Below the pieces are notes generated by a model, which saw only the letters and a program-made list of their open reading frames with translations, was not told where the DNA came from and ran no database searches. Shown one piece after another: positions 1 through 6,375 of a DNA stretch of 11,219 bases. The number at the start of each line of letters is the position of its first letter. The stretch's first letter is position 1. The stretch covers positions 1-11,219 of the forward strand of contig DAHVOH010000093.1 in the NCBI GenBank assembly GCA_027318915.1. Direction: 5' to 3'. The translations under genes and the position numbers were made by a program. This DNA is from Clostridiales bacterium (lineage in GTDB: Bacteria > Bacillota_E > Sulfobacillia > Sulfobacillales > JAIMBI01).

Positions 1-57
1 CGCCACCGCCCAGACGGTCGTCGCCGCCAGCACGCCCAGCATCGCCGCTCCCGCCAT
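1..57 (-). CDS. 5' end of a membrane or exported protein (partial, runs off window)
   Basis: An ATG at 57 opens a frame that stays open to the window edge and encodes MAGAAMLGVLAATTVWAVA. It is a small-residue, hydrophobic N-terminus that looks like a signal peptide or first membrane helix. A purine-rich stretch (GGAGGAAGG, 72-80) lies upstream but 14-18 bases away, which is long for a ribosome binding site; an in-frame ATG at 42 is even farther away. It follows the PAP2 gene by 90 bp on the same strand, so it could be the next gene of the rodA operon. Only 19 codons are visible and no family can be named. Confidence 0.4.
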   Translation of the reverse strand, partial: MAGAAMLGVLAATTVWAVA

Positions 58-147
58 GGTGCACCCCGCCGCCTTCCTCCCCCGACCGAAGTCGTCCGCA
101 CCGAAACCGCGCCGACGCGCCTGTCCGTCAGACCCGGCCGTGTGCGG

Positions 148-765
148 TCAAAGGCGCTCTCCTTGCCGTGCCCGCTGAAACTGAAAGAGTCGGAACAGCC
201 ACATCACCAGGCCCTCCAAAGCGGCCCGCCCGGCCAGCACCACCAGACCCGACCCCACCCCCACCAGCGCCCCCACCAGCACGTCGGTCGGCCAATGCAA
301 GCCGGCCACAATCCGGGCCAACCCGACCGCGGCGGCCAGCAGCAGTGCCCACCACCCGTCGCGCGGCCGCGCAAAGAACAGGCCCACGGCAAACGCGAAG
401 CTGCCCGCGGCGTGGTCGCTGGGGAACGACGTATCTGCGGCATGGTGCAGAATCAGCAGATGCATGTGGGCCACCCCCAGCAGCACAAAGGGACGCGGCC
501 GGTACGGAAAGATATGGCCCAGCGCGAAGTTCACGATAAGGGCCAGCACACCGGCCACCACCGCGTAGACGACGGCTTTGCGCGCCCGGTTGGCGCGCAG
601 CGGGGGCCAGAACCAGAGCAGAAGAAAAATCACCGCCCAAATTTCCGGAGCATATTTCGCCAGCACCACGGCCACATGGTCCACCAACGGACCGGCCGTG
701 GCCCAGCCGTTAATCACGGCAAACCAATGCCGGTCAAACGGGCCCACCTGGTACTCGGGCAACAC
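148..765 (-). CDS. PAP2-family undecaprenyl-diphosphate phosphatase (BcrC type)
   Basis: Membrane phosphatase of the PAP2 superfamily, about 205 residues, with roughly five hydrophobic segments. The three family motifs are visible: YRPRP at 88-92 (first motif, without a clear Lys at its usual place), FPSDHAAGS at 114-122 (second motif, catalytic His118) and ARIVAGLHWPTD at 150-161 (third motif, Arg151 and nucleophile His157). The FPSDHA form is typical of BcrC-like enzymes, which dephosphorylate undecaprenyl diphosphate at the outer membrane face to recycle the peptidoglycan carrier lipid. The gene starts 17 bp after the rodA stop, so the two are probably cotranscribed, which fits because SEDS polymerases release undecaprenyl diphosphate. 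AGGAGG at 770-775 is 4 bases before the GTG at 765 and 7 before a TTG at 762; the TTG is equally possible as start. Lipid specificity is inferred from motifs and context; a phosphatidylglycerophosphate phosphatase cannot be excluded. Confidence 0.88.
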   Translation of the reverse strand: MLPEYQVGPFDRHWFAVINGWATAGPLVDHVAVVLAKYAPEIWAVIFLLLWFWPPLRANRARKAVVYAVVAGVLALIVNFALGHIFPYRPRPFVLLGVAHMHLLILHHAADTSFPSDHAAGSFAFAVGLFFARPRDGWWALLLAAAVGLARIVAGLHWPTDVLVGALVGVGSGLVVLAGRAALEGLVMWLFRLFQFQRARQGERL

Positions 766-782
766 GGGACCTCCTCAGAACG

Positions 783-1937
783 TCAGGATTGGCCCACGCG
801 GAACATGAACGGCTGATGCCTGGCCCACACGTTGAGCAGCAGACCCACCGCGCCGGCGTCGGCCATGAACGCGGAACCCCCATAACTCATGAACGGCAAC
901 GGCACCCCCGCCACCGGCATAATGCCCGTCGCCATGCCGGCGTTCTCAATCACATGAAAGCCGATCATGGCCACCACCCCGGTGGCCATCAGCTGCCCCA
1001 GCCGGTCGCGCGCATTGGCCGCGATGAAGAGACCGCGCGCCATCATCAGAAAATAGAGGAACAACACCGCCACCGACCCCACAAACCCCAGCTGATTGGC
1101 CAAGACCGCGAAGATGAAGTCGGTGTACGACTCCGGCAGAAAGCTCAGCTGGCCCGCCGGGGCAATGTGATGGAGGCCGTACAGCCCGCCCGTTCCCACC
1201 GCCACCCGGGACTGAATGACATTGTATCCGGTGCCCAACGGGTCGCGGTTGGGATTCACGAAGCTGAGCAGGCGGTCCAGCTGGTACGTGTGGAGCGGCA
1301 AGGGAATGTGATGATGCCCAATCATGAGGTTGAGGTGCGCATAGATCCAGAAAATCATCAGGCCGAGACCGCCGCCGAAAATCAGGAATAATTTCCAGCC
1401 CGGCGCCCCGGCCATGTACAGCATGGCCACCAGAATGGTGGCAAACACGAGCGCCGTGCCCAGGTCGGGCTGCTTGATGATGAGGAGCATGGGGATGGCC
1501 ACATGGACGATGGGCGAGACCAGATCGCGCCAGCGCTTCATGGAGGTCTTGCGGTTCAGGTGGTCGGCCAGGGTCACGATGATCATGACCTTGGCCAGCT
1601 CCGAGGGCTGAATCTGAATCGACCCGGTCCCGATCCACCGGGACGCGCCCAACGCCACATGCCCTTTGACCAAAACGAAGGCGAGCAGCGCGAACATGAA
1701 CCAATAGATGTACTTCGACCATTTCGCCAACGTGGTGTAGGGAATGGCCACGATCACGGCCAGGGCCACCATCCCGGTCCCGATCCAGACCACTTGCCGC
1801 TCGACGAAGTACAGCGGATTGTTCAATCCCAGCGTGAGACTGGCCGCATGAATCACATACAGACCCAGCACCGACAGCAGAGCCATCAGCGCCAGGGTCA
1901 GATAATCCAGCCGCCGAAACACGCTTCCTTCCGCCAC
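783..1937 (-). CDS. rodA: RodA, SEDS-family peptidoglycan glycosyltransferase
   Basis: Polytopic SEDS protein, 384 residues from the start chosen here, that polymerises lipid II into glycan strands during elongation, normally with a class B PBP. Landmarks, numbered on the longer frame that begins at 1958: GASRWIGTG (104-112, Trp108), QIQPSELAKV (115-124), KQPDLGTAL (162-170), QSRVAVGTGGLYG (249-261), FLPESYTDFIFAV (273-285, with Asp280 in the position of the catalytic Asp of B. subtilis RodA) and PVAGVPLPFMSYGGSA (near 348-363). I place the start at the GTG at 1937 because GGGAGGT (1944-1950) is 6 bases upstream, and the -10 box at 1964-1969 would start the RNA near 1957, leaving out the longer GTG (1958). 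RodA is hard to separate from FtsW/SpoVE by sequence alone; the mre/min neighbourhood favours RodA. No PBP2 gene is beside it. Confidence 0.93.
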   Translation of the reverse strand: MAEGSVFRRLDYLTLALMALLSVLGLYVIHAASLTLGLNNPLYFVERQVVWIGTGMVALAVIVAIPYTTLAKWSKYIYWFMFALLAFVLVKGHVALGASRWIGTGSIQIQPSELAKVMIIVTLADHLNRKTSMKRWRDLVSPIVHVAIPMLLIIKQPDLGTALVFATILVAMLYMAGAPGWKLFLIFGGGLGLMIFWIYAHLNLMIGHHHIPLPLHTYQLDRLLSFVNPNRDPLGTGYNVIQSRVAVGTGGLYGLHHIAPAGQLSFLPESYTDFIFAVLANQLGFVGSVAVLFLYFLMMARGLFIAANARDRLGQLMATGVVAMIGFHVIENAGMATGIMPVAGVPLPFMSYGGSAFMADAGAVGLLLNVWARHQPFMFRVGQS

Positions 1938-1963
1938 CCTCACACCTCCCCGCATCACGCCCC

Positions 1964-1969
1964 ATTATA
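1964..1969 (-). promoter_or_regulatory. Candidate -10 box of an internal rodA promoter
   Basis: The minus strand reads TATAAT, a perfect sigma-A -10 hexamer, in an otherwise GC-rich gap between minE and rodA. No convincing -35 (the hexamer 17 bases upstream reads AACCTC) and no TG extension is seen, so this is a -10 element only. A transcript starting about 7 bases downstream would carry a roughly 20-base leader with the GGGAGGT ribosome binding site of rodA, which supports the short rodA start. Confidence 0.4.
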
Positions 1970-2004
1970 ACGGCGCGAGGGCCGGTGAGGTTGCCCCCGC
2001 CTCG

Positions 2005-2289
2005 TCAGGCGTGGCGTTTGACGGCCCGAATGGGAATATTGGCCACCAGCGCCATGGCATCCTCGTGGCGCTCGAAATCCACTTTGAACCCTTCCGGATC
2101 GATGTCCATGTATTCGGAGATGACGCGCAGCATGTCGTTCTTCAGCGACTCCAGCATCTCCGGGGCCATGTCCGCCCGATCATGGATCAGCACCAGGCGG
2201 AGCCGGTCCTTGGCCACCGCCCGGCTGCCCTCGTCGCGCTGGAACACCCGAGTCAACAGGTCGCCCAGCGACCACCCGCCGCGGCTCAT
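2005..2289 (-). CDS. minE: MinE, division-site topological specificity factor
   Basis: Full-length 94-residue MinE, which stimulates the MinD ATPase and sweeps MinCD from midcell. The N-terminal WSLGDLLTRVF (6-16) fits the membrane-targeting segment. AKDRLRLVLIHDRADM (26-41) is the conserved contact helix that binds MinD. LKNDMLRVISEYMDID (49-64) and the following strand form the dimer domain. The ATG overlaps the minD stop as ATGA, so translation is coupled. The gene order minC-minD-minE is the standard one. MinE implies an oscillating or patterning Min system rather than the DivIVA/MinJ-anchored system of Bacillus; I see no divIVA or minJ here, but they could be elsewhere. Confidence 0.95.
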   Translation of the reverse strand: MSRGGWSLGDLLTRVFQRDEGSRAVAKDRLRLVLIHDRADMAPEMLESLKNDMLRVISEYMDIDPEGFKVDFERHEDAMALVANIPIRAVKRHA

Positions 2290-3080
2290 CGGCCCAACCC
2301 CATCATGCGGCGCAAGCGGTTCAACAGTCCCGCCTCCTCCAGGTTCATGAGCGGCACCTGCTCGCCTCTCAGCCGACGGGCAATATTGCGGTACGCCTCG
2401 CCCGCCTTGGAATGGGCATTGGTGGCGGCCGGCTCCCCGCGGTTGGTCGACACCACGATGGCCTCATCTTCCGGAACCACTCCCAACAGCTCAATAGCCA
2501 ATATTTCAATCATGTCGTCAATATCCATCATATCGCCTTTGCGCACCATGGCCGGGCGAATCCGATTGATGACCAGAAACGGCTGCTTCAGCTCCTGTGC
2601 CTCCAACAGGCCGACGATACGATCGGCGTCCCGCACCGACGACACCTCCGGCGTCGCCACCACGATGGCTTTGTCGGCACCGGCGACGGCGTTCCGGAAG
2701 CCCTGCTCGATGCCCGCCGGACAGTCGATGAGCACGAAATCGAAGTCCTGCTTGAGATCGGCCACCAGCTTCTTCATCTGGTCCGGCGACACCGCGTTCT
2801 TGTCCTTGGTCTGCGCCGCGGGCAGGAGGTACAGCGTCTCGAACCGCTTGTCCTTGATGAGGGCGTTTTTGAGTTTGGCAAACCCCTCGACCACGTCCAC
2901 CAGGTCGTACACGATGCGGTTTTCCAGGCCCATTACCACGTCCAGGTTGCGCAGGCCAATGTCGGCGTCCACCAACGCGACACGCTGCCCCATGCTGGCC
3001 AATGCCGCCCCCAGGTTGGCCGTGGTCGTGGTTTTGCCCACCCCACCCTTGCCTGAGGTGATGACGATGGCCTCGCCCAT
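2286..3080 (-). CDS. minD: MinD, membrane-associated septum-site ATPase
   Basis: Complete 264-residue MinD of the ParA/MinD deviant Walker family. SGKGGVGKTTTT (9-20) is the deviant P-loop with signature Lys11 and Lys16. VDADIGLRNLDVVMGL (37-52) contains switch I Asp40. VLIDCPAGIEQG (116-127) is the Walker B/switch II region. The C-terminal EEAGLLNRLRRMMGLGR (248-264) is the amphipathic membrane-targeting helix. ATP-bound dimers bind the membrane, recruit MinC and are released by MinE. Purines (AGAGGGAGAGG) sit about 5 bases before the ATG. A 124-bp gap separates it from minC with no gene in it; the minE start overlaps its stop. Confidence 0.96.
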   Translation of the reverse strand: MGEAIVITSGKGGVGKTTTTANLGAALASMGQRVALVDADIGLRNLDVVMGLENRIVYDLVDVVEGFAKLKNALIKDKRFETLYLLPAAQTKDKNAVSPDQMKKLVADLKQDFDFVLIDCPAGIEQGFRNAVAGADKAIVVATPEVSSVRDADRIVGLLEAQELKQPFLVINRIRPAMVRKGDMMDIDDMIEILAIELLGVVPEDEAIVVSTNRGEPAATNAHSKAGEAYRNIARRLRGEQVPLMNLEEAGLLNRLRRMMGLGR

Positions 3081-3204
3081 ACAATCCTCTCCCTCTCTTG
3101 ACCGCCGCGAACCTCTGCGGATCGCCTCAGCGTATTCCCCTCACCCCGGGCGCTCCTCGTCTCGCGCCGCCGGCTCGGAGCCTTTGGCCCCGCCGCCATG
3201 CCTT

Positions 3205-3633
3205 TTAACGCAACGCGGCAAAATACTTCACGTAGCTGTCAATCAGCACCTGTCCGTCTCTCACCACGGCCACCTCCGGAACCGCGGGCGGCTCGTCCCC
3301 CTCCGGCGCCCGGGCGATGTGCTGGGCAATGCGCAGTTGGGTGGCGGCGAGCCGAAAGGCCGCAATGACCCGCGTCGCGTCGCCCTCCGCGCCGGCGTGC
3401 GCCAGTCCCCGCAGCGTGCCCATGACCACGATGTCCCCGGCCGCCTCGATCTCGGCGCCCGGATTGACATCGCCCAGCACCACGACGTTTCCGGGATAGC
3501 GCACCTTGTGTCCGGACCGGAGATGCCGCCGAATCAACAGGGTTCGGTCCCCCTGATCCTCGGACGGGCGGTTTGCAGCCGCGGGCGGCTCATTCGCGCC
3601 GGCCGGCGCCGCTTGGCGTTTCTGCCGAGGCAT
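3205..3633 (-). CDS. minC: MinC, C-terminal domain only (short MinC)
   Basis: 142-residue protein whose residues about 30-110 match the MinC C-terminal right-handed beta-helix: GNVVVLGDVNPGAEIEA (48-64), GDIVVMGTLRGLAHAGAEGD (66-85) and QLRIAQHI (99-106). This domain dimerises and binds MinD. The usual MinC of about 220-230 residues begins with a separate domain of about 100 residues that inhibits FtsZ assembly. Here it is replaced by about 29 polar, Ala/Pro-rich residues. The start is secure: an ATG with GGAGGAGG 6 bases upstream. Only 165 bp separate it from the previous gene, with no room for the missing domain. It could still bind MinD, but direct FtsZ inhibition is doubtful. It could be a lineage-specific form or a degenerate gene; the intact domain argues against decay. 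Confidence 0.9.
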   Translation of the reverse strand: MPRQKRQAAPAGANEPPAAANRPSEDQGDRTLLIRRHLRSGHKVRYPGNVVVLGDVNPGAEIEAAGDIVVMGTLRGLAHAGAEGDATRVIAAFRLAATQLRIAQHIARAPEGDEPPAVPEVAVVRDGQVLIDSYVKYFAALR

Positions 3634-3639
3634 GGGGCC

Positions 3640-3647
3640 CCTCCTCC
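3640..3647 (-). promoter_or_regulatory. Strong ribosome binding site fixing the minC start
   Basis: The minus strand reads GGAGGAGG, 6 bases before the minC ATG at 3633. It is a near-perfect anti-16S match at the best spacing, so the short MinC is the intended product and not a mis-called internal start. Confidence 0.8.
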
Positions 3648-3754
3648 GAACGAGACGTCACAGTCCTGGTTCTGGATCGGCTCGTCAAGTCCTGCTCCGC
3701 ATCCGCCTCACCGGCCGTTTCCCTCGTCCCAGGAAAAATTAGGCAGGCACAGGC

Positions 3755-3763
3755 ATCGTAGCA
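3755..3763 (-). promoter_or_regulatory. Candidate extended -10 promoter for minC
   Basis: In the 165-bp gap before minC the minus strand reads TGCTACGAT, a TG-n-TACGAT extended -10. The -35 position is poor. A TTGACG farther downstream lacks a partner -10. This is the best, but weak, candidate for restarting transcription after the aminotransferase gene; it would give a leader of about 115 bases. Confidence 0.25.
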
Positions 3764-3798
3764 TGGCGGCCGTGTCTTGTGGCAGCCGCCGGCCGCCG

Positions 3799-4974
3799 CT
3801 AGGAAATTTTCCCGGACCGGATCCGATCCACCACGGTCAGCGCGCGGGCGACATCGGTCTCGTCGTTGAAAAAGGCGGTGGAAAGCCGCACCCCGGACAT
3901 CCCGTGACGGGAAATCGGCCGTCCCACCACGCCCGCCTCGCGCAGCACCCGACTCAACTCGCGCCCGTTCCAGCCCTGGAGTTCAAAGGCGGTGATGCCG
4001 GTCACGGGCTCCCGCGGCGACCGCAGCGTGACGCCGTCCATCGCTTCCAGACCCTGCCCCAACTGTCGGGCCAAGGTTCGCTGGCGGGCCATGGCCGCCT
4101 CCACCGGCAGCGACTCCCAGTACTCCATGACGTCATGCCACGCCACCCACGCGGTCCACGGCCGGGTGGCAAACTCGAAACGCCGGCCGTCGCGGGCCCA
4201 CGTGGCGGCAAACGCGGCCGGGTAGCTGGATGACCAGCCGGAACCGTCGCCGGTGAACGTGAGCTGCACCCGGTCGGCCATGCGCGGGGCCACATAGAGA
4301 GCCCCGGTGCCGACGGGCCCCAGCATCCACTTGTGCCCGTTCAGCGCGTAGAGATCCACATCCAGGGCGTCCAGATCCAACGCGATCTGGCCGCCCGCCT
4401 GGGCGCCATCCAGCATGACCAGAGCGCCCCGGCTGTGCGCCAAGTCCGCCAGCCGGCGGGCATCCACCGTGGCCCCGGTCTCACACGACACATGACTCAG
4501 CACCACCAGCTGGCAGGGCCGCCGCAGCGCCTCCTCCAGGCGTTCCAAAAGCCCGTCGCCGCCTTGGCCGAAAGCCACCAGATCCACCGAGACCCCACCC
4601 TCGGCCAGGAGGCTGAGCGGCGCCACCAACGCCCCGTGTTCCTCGTCCGTGGTCACGATGCGGGAGCCCGCCGGAAGCCGCAGTCCAAAGAGTCCAATGT
4701 TGATGGCGTCGGTCACGTTGCCGGCGAAGGACAGCGTTTCCGGCGCCACGCCCAGCCAACGCGCCAGGTGCTCCCGCGTGGTTTCCGTACGGTCGCGCCA
4801 TCCGCCGTAGATTTCGGGGTCGCCGGGGCCGATGTCGTTCCATTCCCGTTGGTAGCCCAAGTACCGCTCCATCACCGGTCCCGGCACCGGCCCCAGCGTC
4901 CCCGTGTTGAGGAACGCGCGCCCCCGCGTGCACGGAAAATCGTCTCGGATCTTCTGCCAGTCTGCTGCCGCCAT
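3799..4974 (-). CDS. Class V aminotransferase-fold PLP enzyme (NifS / isopenicillin N epimerase-like)
   Basis: 391 residues from the ATG at 4974; a GTG at 4983 gives three more, and residue numbers below use that longer form. It is a fold type I PLP enzyme of the class V aminotransferase/cysteine desulfurase group. Visible elements: TTDEEHGALV (111-120, His116 stacking on PLP), SHVSCETG (163-170), MLDGAQAGGQ (190-199, Asp192 and Gln195) and LNGHKWMLGPVGTG (214-227, Lys218 forming the Schiff base). Arg366 in SGVRLSTAFFN is the likely substrate-carboxylate contact. The loop before it (VGRPISRHGMSG) has no cysteine, so a desulfurase role is unlikely; lyase, epimerase or transaminase activity is open. 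The ATG is preferred because GGGTGG lies about 6 bases upstream. It sits between the IS607 element and minC and has no known role in cell shape; substrate unknown. Confidence 0.85.
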   Translation of the reverse strand: MAAADWQKIRDDFPCTRGRAFLNTGTLGPVPGPVMERYLGYQREWNDIGPGDPEIYGGWRDRTETTREHLARWLGVAPETLSFAGNVTDAINIGLFGLRLPAGSRIVTTDEEHGALVAPLSLLAEGGVSVDLVAFGQGGDGLLERLEEALRRPCQLVVLSHVSCETGATVDARRLADLAHSRGALVMLDGAQAGGQIALDLDALDVDLYALNGHKWMLGPVGTGALYVAPRMADRVQLTFTGDGSGWSSSYPAAFAATWARDGRRFEFATRPWTAWVAWHDVMEYWESLPVEAAMARQRTLARQLGQGLEAMDGVTLRSPREPVTGITAFELQGWNGRELSRVLREAGVVGRPISRHGMSGVRLSTAFFNDETDVARALTVVDRIRSGKIS

Positions 4975-5014
4975 GATAGCCACCCTTCATCTCTTTGCTG
5001 CCACCGACGGGATG

Positions 5015-5025
5015 CCGTTGCCAGG
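5015..5025 (-). repeat. Copy 1 of an 11-bp direct repeat at the IS607 right end
   Basis: The minus strand reads CCTGGCAACGG. The same 11 bases recur at 5054-5064, 39 bp away, flanking an ATAG-TTTT-CTAT palindrome (5029-5040). Short iterated motifs at an element end are expected as binding sites for the serine transposase; that role is inference. Confidence 0.5.
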
Positions 5026-5053
5026 AACATAGAAAACTATCCCCAGCATCCGC

Positions 5054-5064
5054 CCGTTGCCAGG
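5054..5064 (-). repeat. Copy 2 of an 11-bp direct repeat at the IS607 right end
   Basis: Second exact copy of CCTGGCAACGG (minus strand); see the copy at 5015-5025. It lies between the predicted RNA stems and the ATAG-TTTT-CTAT palindrome. Confidence 0.5.
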
Positions 5065-5160
5065 CGAAGGTGCCAGTCTTACGCGCTTGCGCACCGCTGG
5101 CTTCCCGCTTCCTCCGGGATGGCCCGCCCAGGGCGGGTCTTACATCCCATCCACGGGCGT

Positions 5161-6375
5161 TTAAAGTCTCCGGGCCACTCCCGGCGACGACAAGCGCCCC
5201 GATGACGTGTGCGTGTGGCCTTGAGCGGCTAGTTCCGCCAGATTGCGGGCGGCGTTCTCGTCCCGGTCCATCACCAGGCCGCACCTCTCGCAGCGGAACG
5301 TCCGCTCCCACAAGGGTAGATGGGTCTTCACCGTCTTGCACTGGGAGCAGCGCTTGCTGCTGGGATAGCCGGGATCCGCTTCGACCAGGCGAGACCCGTA
5401 CCACCCCGTCTTGTACTCCAGCTGGCGCCGTAGCTCGCCCAACGCGGCGTCGGCCAGTGCCCGGCTCAGGCGTCGGTTGCGCAGTAGGCCCGCCATCCGC
5501 AGGTGTTCCACCACCACGGTCCCGTACGTGCGGGCCAGCTGCGTGGTCAGCTGGTGCATGGCGTCCCGGCGGATGTGCGCCACATGGGCGTGCAACCGAG
5601 CAAGACGTCGTTGGGTCGCCTGCCCATGGCGGCTTCCCCGTTGCCGTCGCGCCAACTCCCGGTTGAGCCGGGCCAGCTTCCGCAAAGCCTGCGGCAGCGG
5701 GCGGGGATTCGGGACGTTCTCCCCTGTGGAAAGCACGGCCAAATGCCGTATGCCCGCATCCGCTCCCACCACCGCCTCCGGATGCGTGGGCCGCCCGGGG
5801 TTGCGCTCCACCTCGCAGGTGAAGCTCACATAATAGCGGCCTCCCTCCCGGCTCACCGTGGCCCGCAGGAGGCGCGCCGTACCCGCCCTGAGCCGCGCCA
5901 GCAGCTTGGTGGTCGGCTCGTGCGTCCGCACCCGCCCGATCCGGGGCAGGACGACGTGGCTCTGGTCGTCCACCCGAATCGCGCCGGTGGTGAAGCTCAC
6001 GGTCTCCTGGCCCCGGCCTTTCTTGCGCCAGCGGGGGAAGCCCATCCGGCGGCCCTTGCGCCGGCCCTCCCGGCTGTCGGACCACGCGTGTAGCGCGTGC
6101 GCCAGCCCCTCCAGTCCCGCGGCGTACGCCTCCTTGGAGTTCTCCCGCCACCAGGGGGCGACGGTGGCCTTGGCCCGGTTCCACTCCCGGCGCAGGGCGG
6201 GGAGCGTCCAGGGCACCGCGACGGCCTCGCCCCGGGCACGGGCGTCGAGACGCGCCTTCACGAGGGCCAGCCCCCAGTTGAAGGCGAATCGCCGCGCCCC
6301 GACGTGGGAGGCCAGTGCCCGTTCCACGCGGGGGGAGGGATCCAGGGCGAATCGGAAGGCTTGGAGCGTCTTCAC
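5161..6375 (-). CDS. tnpB: TnpB, RNA-guided nuclease of the IS607 element
   Basis: 404-residue TnpB, of the family ancestral to Cas12. The N-terminal helix-turn-helix/OrfB region includes RRFAFNWGLALVKAR (28-42). The RuvC-like nuclease is split: Asp206 in VVGADAGIRHLAVLSTGE (202-219), Glu290 in VVVEHLRMAGL (287-297) and Asp372 in MDRDENAARNL (369-379). A four-cysteine zinc finger (Cys343, Cys346, Cys362, Cys365) lies between the last two. All catalytic and zinc residues are present, so it should be an active nuclease. TnpBs cut DNA next to a transposon-adjacent motif, guided by an omega RNA, and help retain the element after excision. The start is a GTG overlapping the tnpA stop as GTGA, so the genes are coupled. 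The tail of about 25 residues after the last motif lies over the probable RNA-encoding region. Confidence 0.93.
   Translation of the reverse strand: MKTLQAFRFALDPSPRVERALASHVGARRFAFNWGLALVKARLDARARGEAVAVPWTLPALRREWNRAKATVAPWWRENSKEAYAAGLEGLAHALHAWSDSREGRRKGRRMGFPRWRKKGRGQETVSFTTGAIRVDDQSHVVLPRIGRVRTHEPTTKLLARLRAGTARLLRATVSREGGRYYVSFTCEVERNPGRPTHPEAVVGADAGIRHLAVLSTGENVPNPRPLPQALRKLARLNRELARRQRGSRHGQATQRRLARLHAHVAHIRRDAMHQLTTQLARTYGTVVVEHLRMAGLLRNRRLSRALADAALGELRRQLEYKTGWYGSRLVEADPGYPSSKRCSQCKTVKTHLPLWERTFRCERCGLVMDRDENAARNLAELAAQGHTHTSSGRLSSPGVARRL

Larger units (their letters stand above)
5015..5160 (-). ncRNA. Likely omega RNA (TnpB guide RNA) region, 3' part
   Basis: The non-coding stretch directly after the tnpB stop is rich in nested stems, as expected for the guide-RNA scaffold at a TnpB right end. 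Seen on the minus strand: an outer stem GGGATG/CATCCC (5143-5148 with 5116-5121) enclosing a CCCGCC/GGCGGG hairpin (5123-5137), then GCCAG/CTGGC (5097-5101 with 5072-5076) enclosing GCGC/GCGC (5083-5092). In known systems the RNA begins inside the 3' end of tnpB and its guide is copied from sequence just beyond the right end. Neither the 5' end nor the exact 3' boundary can be fixed from one copy. Confidence 0.45.

Noticed and set aside
1998..2011. CGCCT-CGTC-AGGCG hairpin at the minE stop as a terminator
   Set aside because: Stem of only 5 bp, overlapping the stop codon, with no T-run after it.
3765..3797. Inverted repeat GGCGGCC/GGCCGCC after the aminotransferase stop as a terminator
   Set aside because: The 19-base loop is long and the only T-run (3736-3741 on the minus strand) is about 25 bases past the stem, so it is not a convincing intrinsic terminator.
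2011..4233. Long plus-strand open frame (740 codons) across minE, minD, minC and the aminotransferase
   Set aside because: It is a shadow of GC-rich minus-strand genes: low-complexity His/Pro/Arg-rich composition, no domain, and it covers four well-recognised genes.
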